Assembly: GCF_001078055.1 (NCBI RefSeq)
Contig: NZ_CP010777.1
Span: forward strand, 1,634,408-1,698,407
DNA from: Rufibacter radiotolerans
Lineage (GTDB): Bacteria; Bacteroidota; Bacteroidia; Cytophagales; Hymenobacteraceae
DNA: 64,000 nucleotides
Direction of reading: 5' to 3'
Positions 51,505 to 59,301 of this stretch are shown in pieces (the stretch's first letter is position 1; the number at the start of each line of letters is the position of its first letter). Made by a program: the position numbers and the translations under genes. The notes beneath the pieces are model-generated. The model saw nothing but the letters and a program-made list of their open reading frames with translations, did no database searches and had not been told where the DNA came from.

Positions 51505-52020
51505 ATGATTCAGTTAAAAACCCCGCGGCTCTTTATCCAACCTCTTACCAAAACACAGCAGGAACTGTATCTGGCCAACAACGGCTCCCTGGAAAAAGAA
51601 CTAGGCCTGAATTATACACCCAAAAAAATAAATGAAGACCTGGAAGATTCTTTAAAGAACTTCTTTCTGCCGCTCATCACCAAGCACCCGCAACACCACC
51701 TGTTTTATACCCTCTGGGCGATGGTACTGAAGGAGGAGCAAACCCTGGTGGGCGATCTGTGTTTCAAAGGTCCGCCTGACGATGACGGCAAGGTAGAGAT
51801 TGGATACGGCACCTATGACGGGTTTCAAAAACAGGGACTGATGACCGAGGCGGTAGCCGGCCTGGTGCACTGGTGCCAACAGCAATCCCGTATCAAAACC
51901 CTCACCGCCGAAACGGAAGCCAGCAACGAAGCCTCTGAAAAAGTCCTGATCAGAAACCACTTCACCCTGGACTGCCAAACCCGCGACAACTCTTGGTGGA
52001 TAAGGAAAGTGAGTGAGTGA
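51505..52020 (+). CDS. GNAT family N-acetyltransferase
   Basis: 171 residues. GNAT fold (RimJ-type acetyltransferase_3): MIQLKTPRLFIQPLTK start, DLCFKGPPDDDGKVEIGYGTYDGFQKQGLMTEAV with the acetyl-CoA binding loop QKQGLMTEA, and SNEASEKVLIRNHFTLDCQTRDNSWWIRKVSE. Substrate unknown. A GTGA tetranucleotide tract begins in the last codons and runs past the stop. Confidence 0.9.
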   Translation: MIQLKTPRLFIQPLTKTQQELYLANNGSLEKELGLNYTPKKINEDLEDSLKNFFLPLITKHPQHHLFYTLWAMVLKEEQTLVGDLCFKGPPDDDGKVEIGYGTYDGFQKQGLMTEAVAGLVHWCQQQSRIKTLTAETEASNEASEKVLIRNHFTLDCQTRDNSWWIRKVSE

Positions 52021-52044
52021 GTGAGTGAGTGAGTGAGTGAGTGA
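52009..52044 (+). repeat. (GTGA)9 tetranucleotide repeat spanning a stop codon
   Basis: Nine perfect units. The first three encode the Val-Ser-Glu-stop end of the acetyltransferase. Because period 4 gives a TGA within four codons, changes in copy number outside the first three leave the protein the same. Confidence 0.95.
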
Positions 52045-52049
52045 GTTGC

Positions 52050-52085
52050 GTTTTGGAGCCGTTTTCAGGAAAACAGGCCTAAAAC
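52050..52085. repeat. Palindromic repeat copy
   Basis: GTTTTGGAGCCGTTTTC faces GAAAACAGGCCTAAAAC; begins 5 bp after the GTGA tract, between convergent genes. Confidence 0.82.
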
Positions 52086-52107
52086 AATAAGTGCTGAATC
52101 ACTAATT

Positions 52108-53700
52108 CTATAGCCCTTCTCGGTCAAAGGCATGTACTTTTACGCTGCGTTTTTTCCTGAGGCGGGTCTCCTTGCTTTTCTCTACTTCAATGCCCTGTTT
52201 GGTGTCATAAACACGGGTTTTTCTGGCCCAGCCCTGCACAGAGGAGTTGTCTTTCACGTCATCCTCGCCCATTCCGCCATAAACGTTTACTTTGATGCCT
52301 TTCTGGCCTTTGCCTGAGATCAGGAACTCATCCTCGTCTGCCAGACCGTACAAAGAAACAGACTTGGTTTCTGCTTTCTTGAATAGCCTATCATACACCA
52401 GCAATGGTTTCTCCTTGTCTTTGGTGGCAACCTGCAGCACCATCACGCGGGTGTCGCCGTTGGGCTGCCGTTCCACTACAAACTTTTCCTTTTCATCTGT
52501 ACCGGCTACCAGTACATTCTTGGCCAGGATCAGATACATCTCCTGGGCAATGGCCGGCAATTGGTTTCTTCTGGCTGCAAGCTTGGTTTTTATTTCTTCA
52601 CCGGTCAATTGATATGCCGGTACCGGCAGTTGTGCCACAGAGGCTGTGAGCAGGCTATCAGTGAGCTGGTGCTGCAATTGCCGGGCCAGTTGTTGCCACT
52701 GTTCCTGGGTTACTTCATTCAGGCAGCGGGCGTCAATAAAACGGGCGTTCTTGAGGTAGCCTCTGGGCGAGGAGACCTTGGCATGGAAGGTTTTCATCTT
52801 GCTCACTGGCGCCCACCGCCGGCTGAAGAGCCAAGGCATGAGACCGTCGTCAAATTTAAAAAACGCCTGGTCGCGGTCTTTGGGTACGGGGGTGTAGGTA
52901 GTCACAGCGCTGGTGTCATACACCGCCCACTGCCACTGGCCTTCATGACGGTCCCAATCGCCAATAAAAACGTCAAACAACCGCGCTTTGGCAAAAGAGA
53001 GTTGGTCTGGGAGGTGAGAGTGCTGGGAGAAGCGGTTCTTGAGGAACTCCTCCGAGTCAATCAGGTTTTTGGCCTTCCCGAAGTTGCGGGTCAGGGCTTC
53101 CTTACCTTCAAATTTCTCTTCCAGCAAAAAGACCTTGTCCTCAAATTCGGGGGTGTTCTCTTTGAGGCCTTTCACGTCTTTAGGCACATACACAAAGCGG
53201 GGGTGGCTATGCGGAATCTTGGCGCCCGCCGCCAGGCTAGACACCACTACGGCCCCATAGGGGTGAGCAGCAGAAGTCTGGTCCCGAAGAAGGTTAGATA
53301 GAAACGTTTTGCGCAGGCCTTTGGGCAAGATGTCCTGGGGATCTTTGTCTACCGAGCGCAAAGCATAGAGTTTTCCTTCGTCGCTTTCCAGCGTAAGGCT
53401 GGTGGTCTGGAAGCCGCCGCCCAGTTTCTCGGGGCTTAAGCCGCCGTGCATTTTCTTCATGTCCAGCACAGGCAAAGAGACCGGTGTGGCCCATACCTGG
53501 CGGTAATGCTTGCCCCAGAAAAGTTTGTGCAGAAAGCCCCGCTGGTAATGCCTGCCCGCCACCACGGTGGCCGAATCCCAGACGGCGTCCCGGTTTTGCT
53601 CAATGGGTCCCGCCAGGGCAGTCTTCTGGAAATAATCCTTGCGCGCGCAACCAGTGGAGAGGAGCAGGCACAGGGTAGAAAAGGTTAGTATTTTATACAT
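52108..53700 (-). CDS. Lipoprotein with kinase-like motifs (uncharacterised), member A
   Basis: 530 residues from ATG at 53700. Lipobox LSTGC (Cys 18), so lipid-anchored and facing the periplasm or cell surface. It is a paralogue of the divergent 53853-55442 product along its whole length. A Gly-rich segment LGGGFQTTSL (93-102) is followed by YALRSVDKDP (112-121), HPYGAVVVSSL (146-156), a hinge-like FLLEEKFEG and the loop FIGDWDRHEGQW (245-256), then PKDRDQAFFKFDDG (273-286). Spacing of DRHxxQ and the following acidic motif resembles the catalytic and metal-binding loops of HipA, CotH, FAM20 and PI3K kinases. The C-terminal third is beta-rich. The kinase reading is my inference; Bacteroidota relatives with this core are often annotated hypothetical. 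Confidence 0.75.
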   Translation of the reverse strand: MYKILTFSTLCLLLSTGCARKDYFQKTALAGPIEQNRDAVWDSATVVAGRHYQRGFLHKLFWGKHYRQVWATPVSLPVLDMKKMHGGLSPEKLGGGFQTTSLTLESDEGKLYALRSVDKDPQDILPKGLRKTFLSNLLRDQTSAAHPYGAVVVSSLAAGAKIPHSHPRFVYVPKDVKGLKENTPEFEDKVFLLEEKFEGKEALTRNFGKAKNLIDSEEFLKNRFSQHSHLPDQLSFAKARLFDVFIGDWDRHEGQWQWAVYDTSAVTTYTPVPKDRDQAFFKFDDGLMPWLFSRRWAPVSKMKTFHAKVSSPRGYLKNARFIDARCLNEVTQEQWQQLARQLQHQLTDSLLTASVAQLPVPAYQLTGEEIKTKLAARRNQLPAIAQEMYLILAKNVLVAGTDEKEKFVVERQPNGDTRVMVLQVATKDKEKPLLVYDRLFKKAETKSVSLYGLADEDEFLISGKGQKGIKVNVYGGMGEDDVKDNSSVQGWARKTRVYDTKQGIEVEKSKETRLRKKRSVKVHAFDREGL

Positions 53701-53852
53701 GCTGAATAACTCACTTACTGCCATACCTCAAGCGCTAAAGAAAGGTTGTGTTCCCCTGCTTTTCGCGGTTGGTCTCAGGTTAAAAGCGAAACAAAAAGCC
53801 TGGGGCAAGGTTTTAGAACTTCATTACCGCTATATAGGTATAAGTACTCTGT

Positions 53853-55442
53853 ATGCCATATTCCATTCCTCTCCTGAAAAGAAAATCATGCCCGTTGCGC
53901 AGTCTTCTGGCCCTGACCTTTCTTTTGCTTTTTTGCCCTCTGCTGTCTTTTTCTCAGGCCACAGATTCTACCATCATGGTGGCCGCCGGCCCCCATTATC
54001 TGAAAAGCCCTTTCCATAGATTCTGGTTCGGGTCGCATTACCGCAAGGTTTGGGCACAGCCCGTGCAGGCGCCTATTTTCAGGTTAGGTCAGTTTAAAGG
54101 TGGCGTGACGCCTATCCAGCAGGGGGGCAGTTTCCAAACCAGGAACCTTAGGCTGGTAGACGCGCAGAAACGGGAATACGTACTGCGCTCCATTGACAAA
54201 GACCCGTCCGTGGCCTTGCCTAAGTTTTTCCAGAAAACGTTTGTGGCTAAGATGATGCGCGACCAGACCAGCGTGATTCATCCATACGGCGCGTTTATCG
54301 TGCCTACCCTGGCTGATGCCGCCGGCGTGTACCATACCAATCCGCAGTTGGTTTACCTGACCCAGGACAAAGCCCTGGGCGAGTATGAAGGCGAGTTTGC
54401 CAATATGTTGATGCTGCTGGAAGAAAGGCCAGACGGTAACTGGGAGAACCTGGAAAGCTTTGGGAAACCCAAAGACGTGGTGAGCTCCCGCAAAGCGTTT
54501 GAGAAGTTTATCGCGGACCCCAGCCACCAGGTAGACAGCAAAAGGTACCTTACCTCCCGGCTCTTTGACATGTGGCTCAGTGACTGGAGCCGGCGCGAGG
54601 ACCAGTGGCGCTGGGGCGTGGCCAAAAAGGGCGGAACCACCGTTTATTCCCCCATCCCGCGGGACCGGGACCATGCCTTTTTTAAGTTTGATGATGGCGT
54701 GCTTACCTTCATCATGAGCCTTTTCAAACCCAATTACCAAACCTTTGACAGAAGTATTTCTGCGAAAAATGTAAGGGGCCTGATCAAAAGCTCCAAGGAA
54801 ATGGACGCCTATTTGCTGGCTTACCTTTCAGAAGAAGATTTCCAGATGGCGGCCATAGAGCTCCAGCAAAACCTGAATGACGCCGTGATTGAGAAGGCGC
54901 TGCAGCAGTGGCCTCAATCCATCCGGGATTTGTCTGCCAAGGAGTTTACCAAATTACTGAAGGCTCGTAGAGAAGATCTTCCTCGGGCTGCCACTGCGTT
55001 TTACCGACTGCTGAACCAGAAAGTGCATTTGGCCGGCACCAACGAGAAAGACTGGTTTGAGCTTAAGTTTCAGCCCGACGGAAAGCTGCTGGTAAAGCAC
55101 TGGGCCGAAGAAAAAGATGAGGAAAGAAAGCTGCTGAATCAGAAAATGTTTTCGCCCGCAGAAACCAACAGCATTGCCGTTTATGGCCTGGGCAAATCCG
55201 ATGACCTGGTGCTTTCCGGCAACGGACCCAACAAGATAGAAATCCAGTGGTACGGCGGCGAAGACACGGATGCCCTGAAAGTGGAAAAGGACTGGAAGAT
55301 AACCGGTAAGAAGCTGAAACTCCTGGACGAGGGCGACGGCAATGACTACACCAAAGGCAAGTACATTAATGTAAACGAATACCAGCCGCGCGCTAAGGAA
55401 TTTGACGCCGAAGGCTGGCTGCTCCGGTATCGCCTGCATTAA
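53853..55442 (+). CDS. Secreted protein with degenerate kinase-like motifs (uncharacterised), member B
   Basis: 529 residues, signal peptide (about 1-36, LSFSQA), no lipobox. Collinear with member A: QGGSFQTRNL (90-99), YVLRSIDKDP (109-118), HPYGAFIVPTL, LMLLEERPDG, the loop WLSDWSRREDQW (241-252) and PRDRDHAFFKFDDG (269-282). In the loop the Asp and His of DRH in member A are Ser246 and Arg248, so catalysis by the same chemistry is unlikely; the later DRD is kept. C-terminus LLRYRLH. Start ATG at 53853 has no clear ribosome site; no better in-frame start precedes the signal peptide. The pair diverges from a shared 152-bp promoter region. Confidence 0.75.
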   Translation: MPYSIPLLKRKSCPLRSLLALTFLLLFCPLLSFSQATDSTIMVAAGPHYLKSPFHRFWFGSHYRKVWAQPVQAPIFRLGQFKGGVTPIQQGGSFQTRNLRLVDAQKREYVLRSIDKDPSVALPKFFQKTFVAKMMRDQTSVIHPYGAFIVPTLADAAGVYHTNPQLVYLTQDKALGEYEGEFANMLMLLEERPDGNWENLESFGKPKDVVSSRKAFEKFIADPSHQVDSKRYLTSRLFDMWLSDWSRREDQWRWGVAKKGGTTVYSPIPRDRDHAFFKFDDGVLTFIMSLFKPNYQTFDRSISAKNVRGLIKSSKEMDAYLLAYLSEEDFQMAAIELQQNLNDAVIEKALQQWPQSIRDLSAKEFTKLLKARREDLPRAATAFYRLLNQKVHLAGTNEKDWFELKFQPDGKLLVKHWAEEKDEERKLLNQKMFSPAETNSIAVYGLGKSDDLVLSGNGPNKIEIQWYGGEDTDALKVEKDWKITGKKLKLLDEGDGNDYTKGKYINVNEYQPRAKEFDAEGWLLRYRLH

Positions 55443-55445
55443 CAC

Positions 55446-55481
55446 GTTTCGGGGCTGTTTTACAGAAAACAGCCCCGAAAC
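55446..55481. repeat. Palindromic repeat copy, perfect stem
   Basis: GTTTCGGGGCTGTTTT and AAAACAGCCCCGAAAC are exact complements around ACAG. Here both arms differ from consensus at matching places (TTTC/GAAA, GGGGC/GCCCC), clear compensatory change. Lies between convergent genes. Confidence 0.9.
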
Positions 55482-55488
55482 AGAAAAG

Positions 55489-56895
55489 CTATGCTTGTGA
55501 AAAGTCTATGATCTTGTCGCCGTGCTTGGTGCGCATGTACCCCCTAATGATCTGCTGGGTGTCTTTGTTGTCATTGTAGTGCTTGATCACCTCCTTGAAG
55601 TCTTCCAGGGAACTGGCGCTGAACGTCTCATCAATGTACCCGAAGCCCAGGTAATGCCCGTTCTCCACGCAAACCACAGATTTCTCATCCGCGGAGCGGC
55701 CCTTGCCCACAATCACGAAACTGTCATAGTCATACTTAAACGCGTCAATAGACTCTATCACGCGCTTGTTATATTCCTCTGGAGATTCCTTGCCTATACA
55801 GGCCCCTTTGCATTGGTGCACCTGGTAATCAAAACACGCCCCCGGCGATTTATACAGGTCGCATAGCTTCTGGCACAGGTTGTACTTAGCCACGCGGTTA
55901 AACAGAAAATTCTTGGCCTGGAACTGGTTGGACATGGTCAGCAATGGCGGCACCTCAGTCTTCGCTTTCTGGAACGTCAGGCGCAGGTAGCCGTCCTGGT
56001 CATAATAGGAAAAGATTCCCGAGTGGTACACGCTCCGGCGCTGGGCACGGTTATAGAACGGTTTTCGTTTCTTGATCTCATCAGACTCAAACAGCAGGGC
56101 CACCAGCTCGCTGCCGGTGCGCACATAGGTGATGCTGGCAATGCGGTTCTTGAACTCAATGGACTTGCGGCTCTTGAAATCAATGCTGAAGTGCTGGATA
56201 ATCCGCTTGCGGATACTCTTGCTCTTGCCCACGTAAATAATCTCGCCGTGCTCGTCATGGAAGTAATACACGCCCGCCTCTAAGGGCAATTCATCCACCA
56301 TTTCCCTTGAAATATTGGGCGGAAGGAGCGAGGTCTTAATGTCTTTGGTGAAGGAGGGCTTCTCCAGCAGTTTGTCGTCCTGGTCGGCGTCTACCTTGTT
56401 CTGATCTATTTTGAGCAGGCGGTCAAACAGCACGGCAGTGGCTTCGGCGTCACCGATGGCCCGGTGGCGCATCTGCAACGGGATATCTATGCTCTTGCAA
56501 AGTTTGCCCAGGCTGTAAGACGGAAGGCCGGGGATGAGTTTTCGGCTAAGGCGCACGGTGCAAAGCGTTTTGCGCTGGAAGGTAAACCCCAGGTCGGCGA
56601 ATTCCTTTTTGATGAAGGAGTAGTCAAACCGCACGTTATGGGCCACAAACACGTTGCCCTCGGTGATCTGCACAATCTGCTTGGCCACCTCATGGAACTT
56701 GGGGGCGTCGCGCACCATCTCATCGGTAATGCCGGTGAGCTGCGAAATGAAAAAAGGGATGGGGCGGCCAGGGTTCACCAGGCTATGGAACTGGTCCACT
56801 ACCTGGTTGCCATCATGAATGAAAATGGCGATCTCCGTGATTCGGTCTTCAGACGGCTGCCCGCCGGTGGTTTCTATATCTACAATAGCGTACAC
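55489..56895 (-). CDS. DnaQ-like exonuclease fused to a UvrC-type GIY-YIG domain
   Basis: 468 residues. N-terminal DEDDh 3'-5' exonuclease domain: AIVDIETTGGQPSEDRITEIAIF (residues 3-25; D6 and E8 bind metal), VAHNVRFDYSFIKKEF (Asp), HRAIGDAEATAVLF (His, Asp). A GIY-YIG endonuclease module follows (PLEAGVYYFHDEHGEIIYVGKSKSIRKRIIQHF, about 204-236) as in UvrC or Cho, then a long C-terminal part with CDLYKSPGACFDYQVHQCKGACIG, cysteine pairs typical of the UvrC family. The UvrC second nuclease and helix-hairpin-helix domains are absent. Possible role: trimming or incision in DNA repair. Start GTG at 56895. Confidence 0.92.
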   Translation of the reverse strand: MYAIVDIETTGGQPSEDRITEIAIFIHDGNQVVDQFHSLVNPGRPIPFFISQLTGITDEMVRDAPKFHEVAKQIVQITEGNVFVAHNVRFDYSFIKKEFADLGFTFQRKTLCTVRLSRKLIPGLPSYSLGKLCKSIDIPLQMRHRAIGDAEATAVLFDRLLKIDQNKVDADQDDKLLEKPSFTKDIKTSLLPPNISREMVDELPLEAGVYYFHDEHGEIIYVGKSKSIRKRIIQHFSIDFKSRKSIEFKNRIASITYVRTGSELVALLFESDEIKKRKPFYNRAQRRSVYHSGIFSYYDQDGYLRLTFQKAKTEVPPLLTMSNQFQAKNFLFNRVAKYNLCQKLCDLYKSPGACFDYQVHQCKGACIGKESPEEYNKRVIESIDAFKYDYDSFVIVGKGRSADEKSVVCVENGHYLGFGYIDETFSASSLEDFKEVIKHYNDNKDTQQIIRGYMRTKHGDKIIDFSQA

Positions 56896-57049
56896 GCGCT
56901 TCTCTTAAGGTTTGGTAGCGGCACAACCGCTTTGTTCATAACCCATTTACAGGGCATATCGTTTCATTTTGCCTCCCCGCCAAACGCGCCTGTTAGAACG
57001 CGGTAAATATTAGCTGCTACTTTCTATAAACTGCTTAGGTACTGTTTCT

Positions 57050-57085
57050 GTTTTGAGCCTGTTTTCCTGAAAACAGGCCTAAAAC
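57050..57085. repeat. Palindromic repeat copy (reference copy)
   Basis: GTTTTGAGCCTGTTTT and AAAACAGGCCTAAAAC around CCTG. About 24 copies of this 35- to 36-bp element occur in the window: consensus left arm GTTTTRGGCCTGTTTT, a loop of three to five bases, right arm AAAACAGGCCYAAAAC. A 16-bp stem with only small mismatches. Most copies lie within 50 bp of a gene end, a few in divergent gaps, one inside a gene (33191). Confidence 0.9.
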
Positions 57086-57151
57086 GCAAGGGTAGGGTGC
57101 ATTATCTTTAACCTTCTTAAACTCAGAACCGAAAGATAGAGGGTGTGGGCA

Positions 57152-57184
57152 TTAAAAAAGCAGCCTTTCGGGCTGCTTTTTTAA
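57152..57184 (-). terminator. Terminator of the DUF2383 gene
   Basis: TTAAAAAAGCAGCC pairs exactly with GGCTGCTTTTTTAA around TTTCG; T-rich tail on the minus strand, 63 bp beyond the stop at 57247. Confidence 0.85.
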
Positions 57185-57246
57185 ATGTATACATGTTCAA
57201 GGGAAAGTACTCCTGCCGTTAAAGCAGAGATCCTTTGCCCCAGAAA

Positions 57247-57714
57247 TTAAAGCGCTTGTTTCAAAGAAGTAATGGTCTGCTTGGCGGCCTGAATCTCCAT
57301 CTGCTGTTTCTGCACAATGTTTTTCACGTCCAGGGGCAGGGGCTCATTCAGGGCATTGTTGTAGGCTTTAAGCGCAGCCTCGTCGCCGGTTTCGCACTCT
57401 CCCAGAATGGCTTTGCTGTCATTGGCGCCAACGGCAGCTTTCAAGTTGATCCAGCCACGGTGCACGGCTCCGGCTGCTTCCATGGCCACGCCTTCCACGG
57501 TAGTGGTATGGGAGGTAGAGCCGCCTAATTGCTGGGCTTTGCTTTCCAGTTCGCTGGCGAATACCGCGCGTTGCTGGGCCAGCCTATGAAGTTCAGATTT
57601 TACCCGTGGGTCAGCTACGGCGCCGGCGGCGGTCTCATAGCCTTTTTGTCCGTCGCGGGCGGTTTCTACTAAGTCGTTTAAGGTGTCAAGTACTTTGCTG
57701 TTCATGTTATCCAT
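57247..57714 (-). CDS. DUF2383 / PA2169-type four-helix bundle protein
   Basis: 155 residues, all alpha. Helices NSKVLDTLNDLVETARDGQKGYETAAGA, DPRVKSELHRLAQQRAVFASELESKAQQLGG, DSKAILGECETGDEAALKAYNNALN and DVKNIVQKQQMEIQAAKQTI fit the PA2169/DUF2383 ferritin-like fold (Asp/Glu in ECETGDEAALK). Metal or stress role is suggested in relatives; not proven. ATG at 57714. Confidence 0.88.
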   Translation of the reverse strand: MDNMNSKVLDTLNDLVETARDGQKGYETAAGAVADPRVKSELHRLAQQRAVFASELESKAQQLGGSTSHTTTVEGVAMEAAGAVHRGWINLKAAVGANDSKAILGECETGDEAALKAYNNALNEPLPLDVKNIVQKQQMEIQAAKQTITSLKQAL

Positions 57715-57834
57715 AGTGGTAGGAATATAGGTGGTTAGGTGTTGGGTACTGCCTTTTGGTTGGGCAGAAGAAATTGATTTTCAATCTCTCAGGTACCTCC
57801 ACATATACTACCGCCTACCCTTATTTGTTGCGGC

Positions 57835-57869
57835 GTATAACGCTCGTTTTCTGGAAAACAGGCCTAAAC
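57835..57869. repeat. Palindromic repeat copy with decayed left arm
   Basis: Right arm GAAAACAGGCCTAAAC good, left arm GTATAACGCTCGTTTT decayed; 8 bp beyond the stop of the AI-2E transporter gene. Confidence 0.55.
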
Positions 57870-57877
57870 CAGACAAG

Positions 57878-58978
57878 CTATATTTCTTTGTTGCGCCGCT
57901 TCAGTTTCTTGAGCAGCTGGTTTTCCTTGGGCCCTTGGTTAATGTCATTCAAGAGAAAACCAAACGGCTGCAGCGGGCCATAGGCATCAAAGATCACCTT
58001 GAGAATGGCAATTACCGGGATTGACAGAATCATGCCCGGTGCCCCCCAGATCTCGCCACCTATAATTAAAGCCAGAATGGCGGCGAAGGGGTTGATGCTC
58101 ACCTTAGAGCCCACCACATACGGCGTAATGAAATTCCCTTCCAGAAACTGGACAAACGCGAAAATGAGAATAACGATCAGCATCTTGCCCGGCGAGCCGG
58201 TGTCTACCAGCACAAACAGCGCCGGGAGCAGGGCCCCCAGCATAATGCCAATGTATGGGATAATGGTCAGGATGGCGGCAAACACCCCAAAGAAAATGGC
58301 ATAGTCCACGCCCATGATCAGAAGTCCCATGGAATTCAGCAGAGACACCACCAGAATCACAATGAACAAGCCCGATAGGTACCCCTGCACCACGCGCTGG
58401 ATATTGTCTACGGTGTCCATGAGCGGTCCCCGGCGGTCTTTAGTGATGAACTGAAACATGAACTGCCGCAGGTGGTCGCGGTAAAATAGCATACAGAAAA
58501 CGTAGATAGGGATAAGCGAGATAACCGTGAGTGCCCCGGTGGTGAGGGAGATGGTGCTCCCCAGGAAGGCGGTGCCCGTCTGGGTCACGTTCCCCAGCGC
58601 CTTCTGCAGAAACTCTCCTTTGTTGGTGGGCTTAATGCCAAAACGCTCATACAGGAAAATCTGGAATTTATTGACCAGGGCACTGAGTTTAGTGTTGATG
58701 TCTGAAAGCTCGGATGAGAAGCTGCCAATCTGCGCCGATAGGAACCAGATGACCAGGGTGAGCACCGCTATCACCAGTACAAGGGACAACACAATGGCCA
58801 GGGAACGGGGCATTCTCCTTTCCAGGGATTTATTAATGGGCAGCAGGAGCAGGGCAAACAAGGCCGCAAAACACAGAGGAATCAATACCGCACTGAAGAG
58901 CTGCAGAAAGTGAAGCAGCAGGAACAGGCAAAGCAGGATAACAGTATATTTTAGGTAGGTGGGTAATTTAATATCCAT
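57878..58978 (-). CDS. AI-2E family transporter
   Basis: 366 residues with seven or eight predicted membrane helices. Family marks: N-terminal helix pair (LKYTVILLCLFLLLHFLQLF, LIPLCFAALFALLLLPI), a soluble middle part (SSELSDINTKLSALVNKF), and the conserved C-terminal block NPFAAILALIIGGEIWGAPGMILSIPVIAILKVIFD. The family includes TqsA, an AI-2 exporter, and Na+/H+-antiporter-like members; substrate unknown. ATG at 58978. Confidence 0.92.
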   Translation of the reverse strand: MDIKLPTYLKYTVILLCLFLLLHFLQLFSAVLIPLCFAALFALLLLPINKSLERRMPRSLAIVLSLVLVIAVLTLVIWFLSAQIGSFSSELSDINTKLSALVNKFQIFLYERFGIKPTNKGEFLQKALGNVTQTGTAFLGSTISLTTGALTVISLIPIYVFCMLFYRDHLRQFMFQFITKDRRGPLMDTVDNIQRVVQGYLSGLFIVILVVSLLNSMGLLIMGVDYAIFFGVFAAILTIIPYIGIMLGALLPALFVLVDTGSPGKMLIVILIFAFVQFLEGNFITPYVVGSKVSINPFAAILALIIGGEIWGAPGMILSIPVIAILKVIFDAYGPLQPFGFLLNDINQGPKENQLLKKLKRRNKEI

Positions 58979-59301
58979 AGAAAGATTTAATCAAGAACAG
59001 CGGGAAATTTATATTAAAATGCTAAAAACAATAGCATTTAAGGCTTGTTAATGGGCGATTTTCTTCTTAAATTAGCTAAAATTTTAAGCAAAATAGCATG
59101 TAATGAATGAACTGCCAGGGGTTGGATTTGGTTACAAGTTTAATCAAACTAACCCATTGCAAACCCAGGCTCCTTTCTCTTATTTTGCGCTTCTGCCATA
59201 AAGGGTTAGGCATAAAAAAAGGCCTTTCCTCTTATCTAATGGCAAAGTACACGCAAATTTTCTTTTATTTTACCTAATTCTACTAAACCCTAAAGTTCCC
59301 T
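58979..59301. other. 323-bp divergent gap upstream of parE
   Basis: AT-rich. Carries the AI-2E and parE promoters; the short palindrome AAAGGCCTTT near 59218 is not convincing as a terminator. No gene or repeat copy seen, and no clean TAnnTTTG match before parE. Confidence 0.5.

Larger units (their letters stand above)
56896..57246. other. 351-bp gap between the exonuclease and DUF2383 genes
   Basis: Holds a palindromic repeat copy (57050-57085) and a terminator hairpin (57152-57184). No gene seen; the leader of the exonuclease gene is in the left part. Confidence 0.6.

Noticed and set aside
52009..52044. GTGA tract as a phase-variation switch of the acetyltransferase
   Set aside because: The period-4 repeat always meets TGA within the first three units, so slippage further along leaves the protein unchanged.
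1310..57869. Could the palindromic copies be a CRISPR array or IS ends?
   Set aside because: They are spread singly over the window with no regular spacers, no Cas genes, and no transposase or target duplication nearby.
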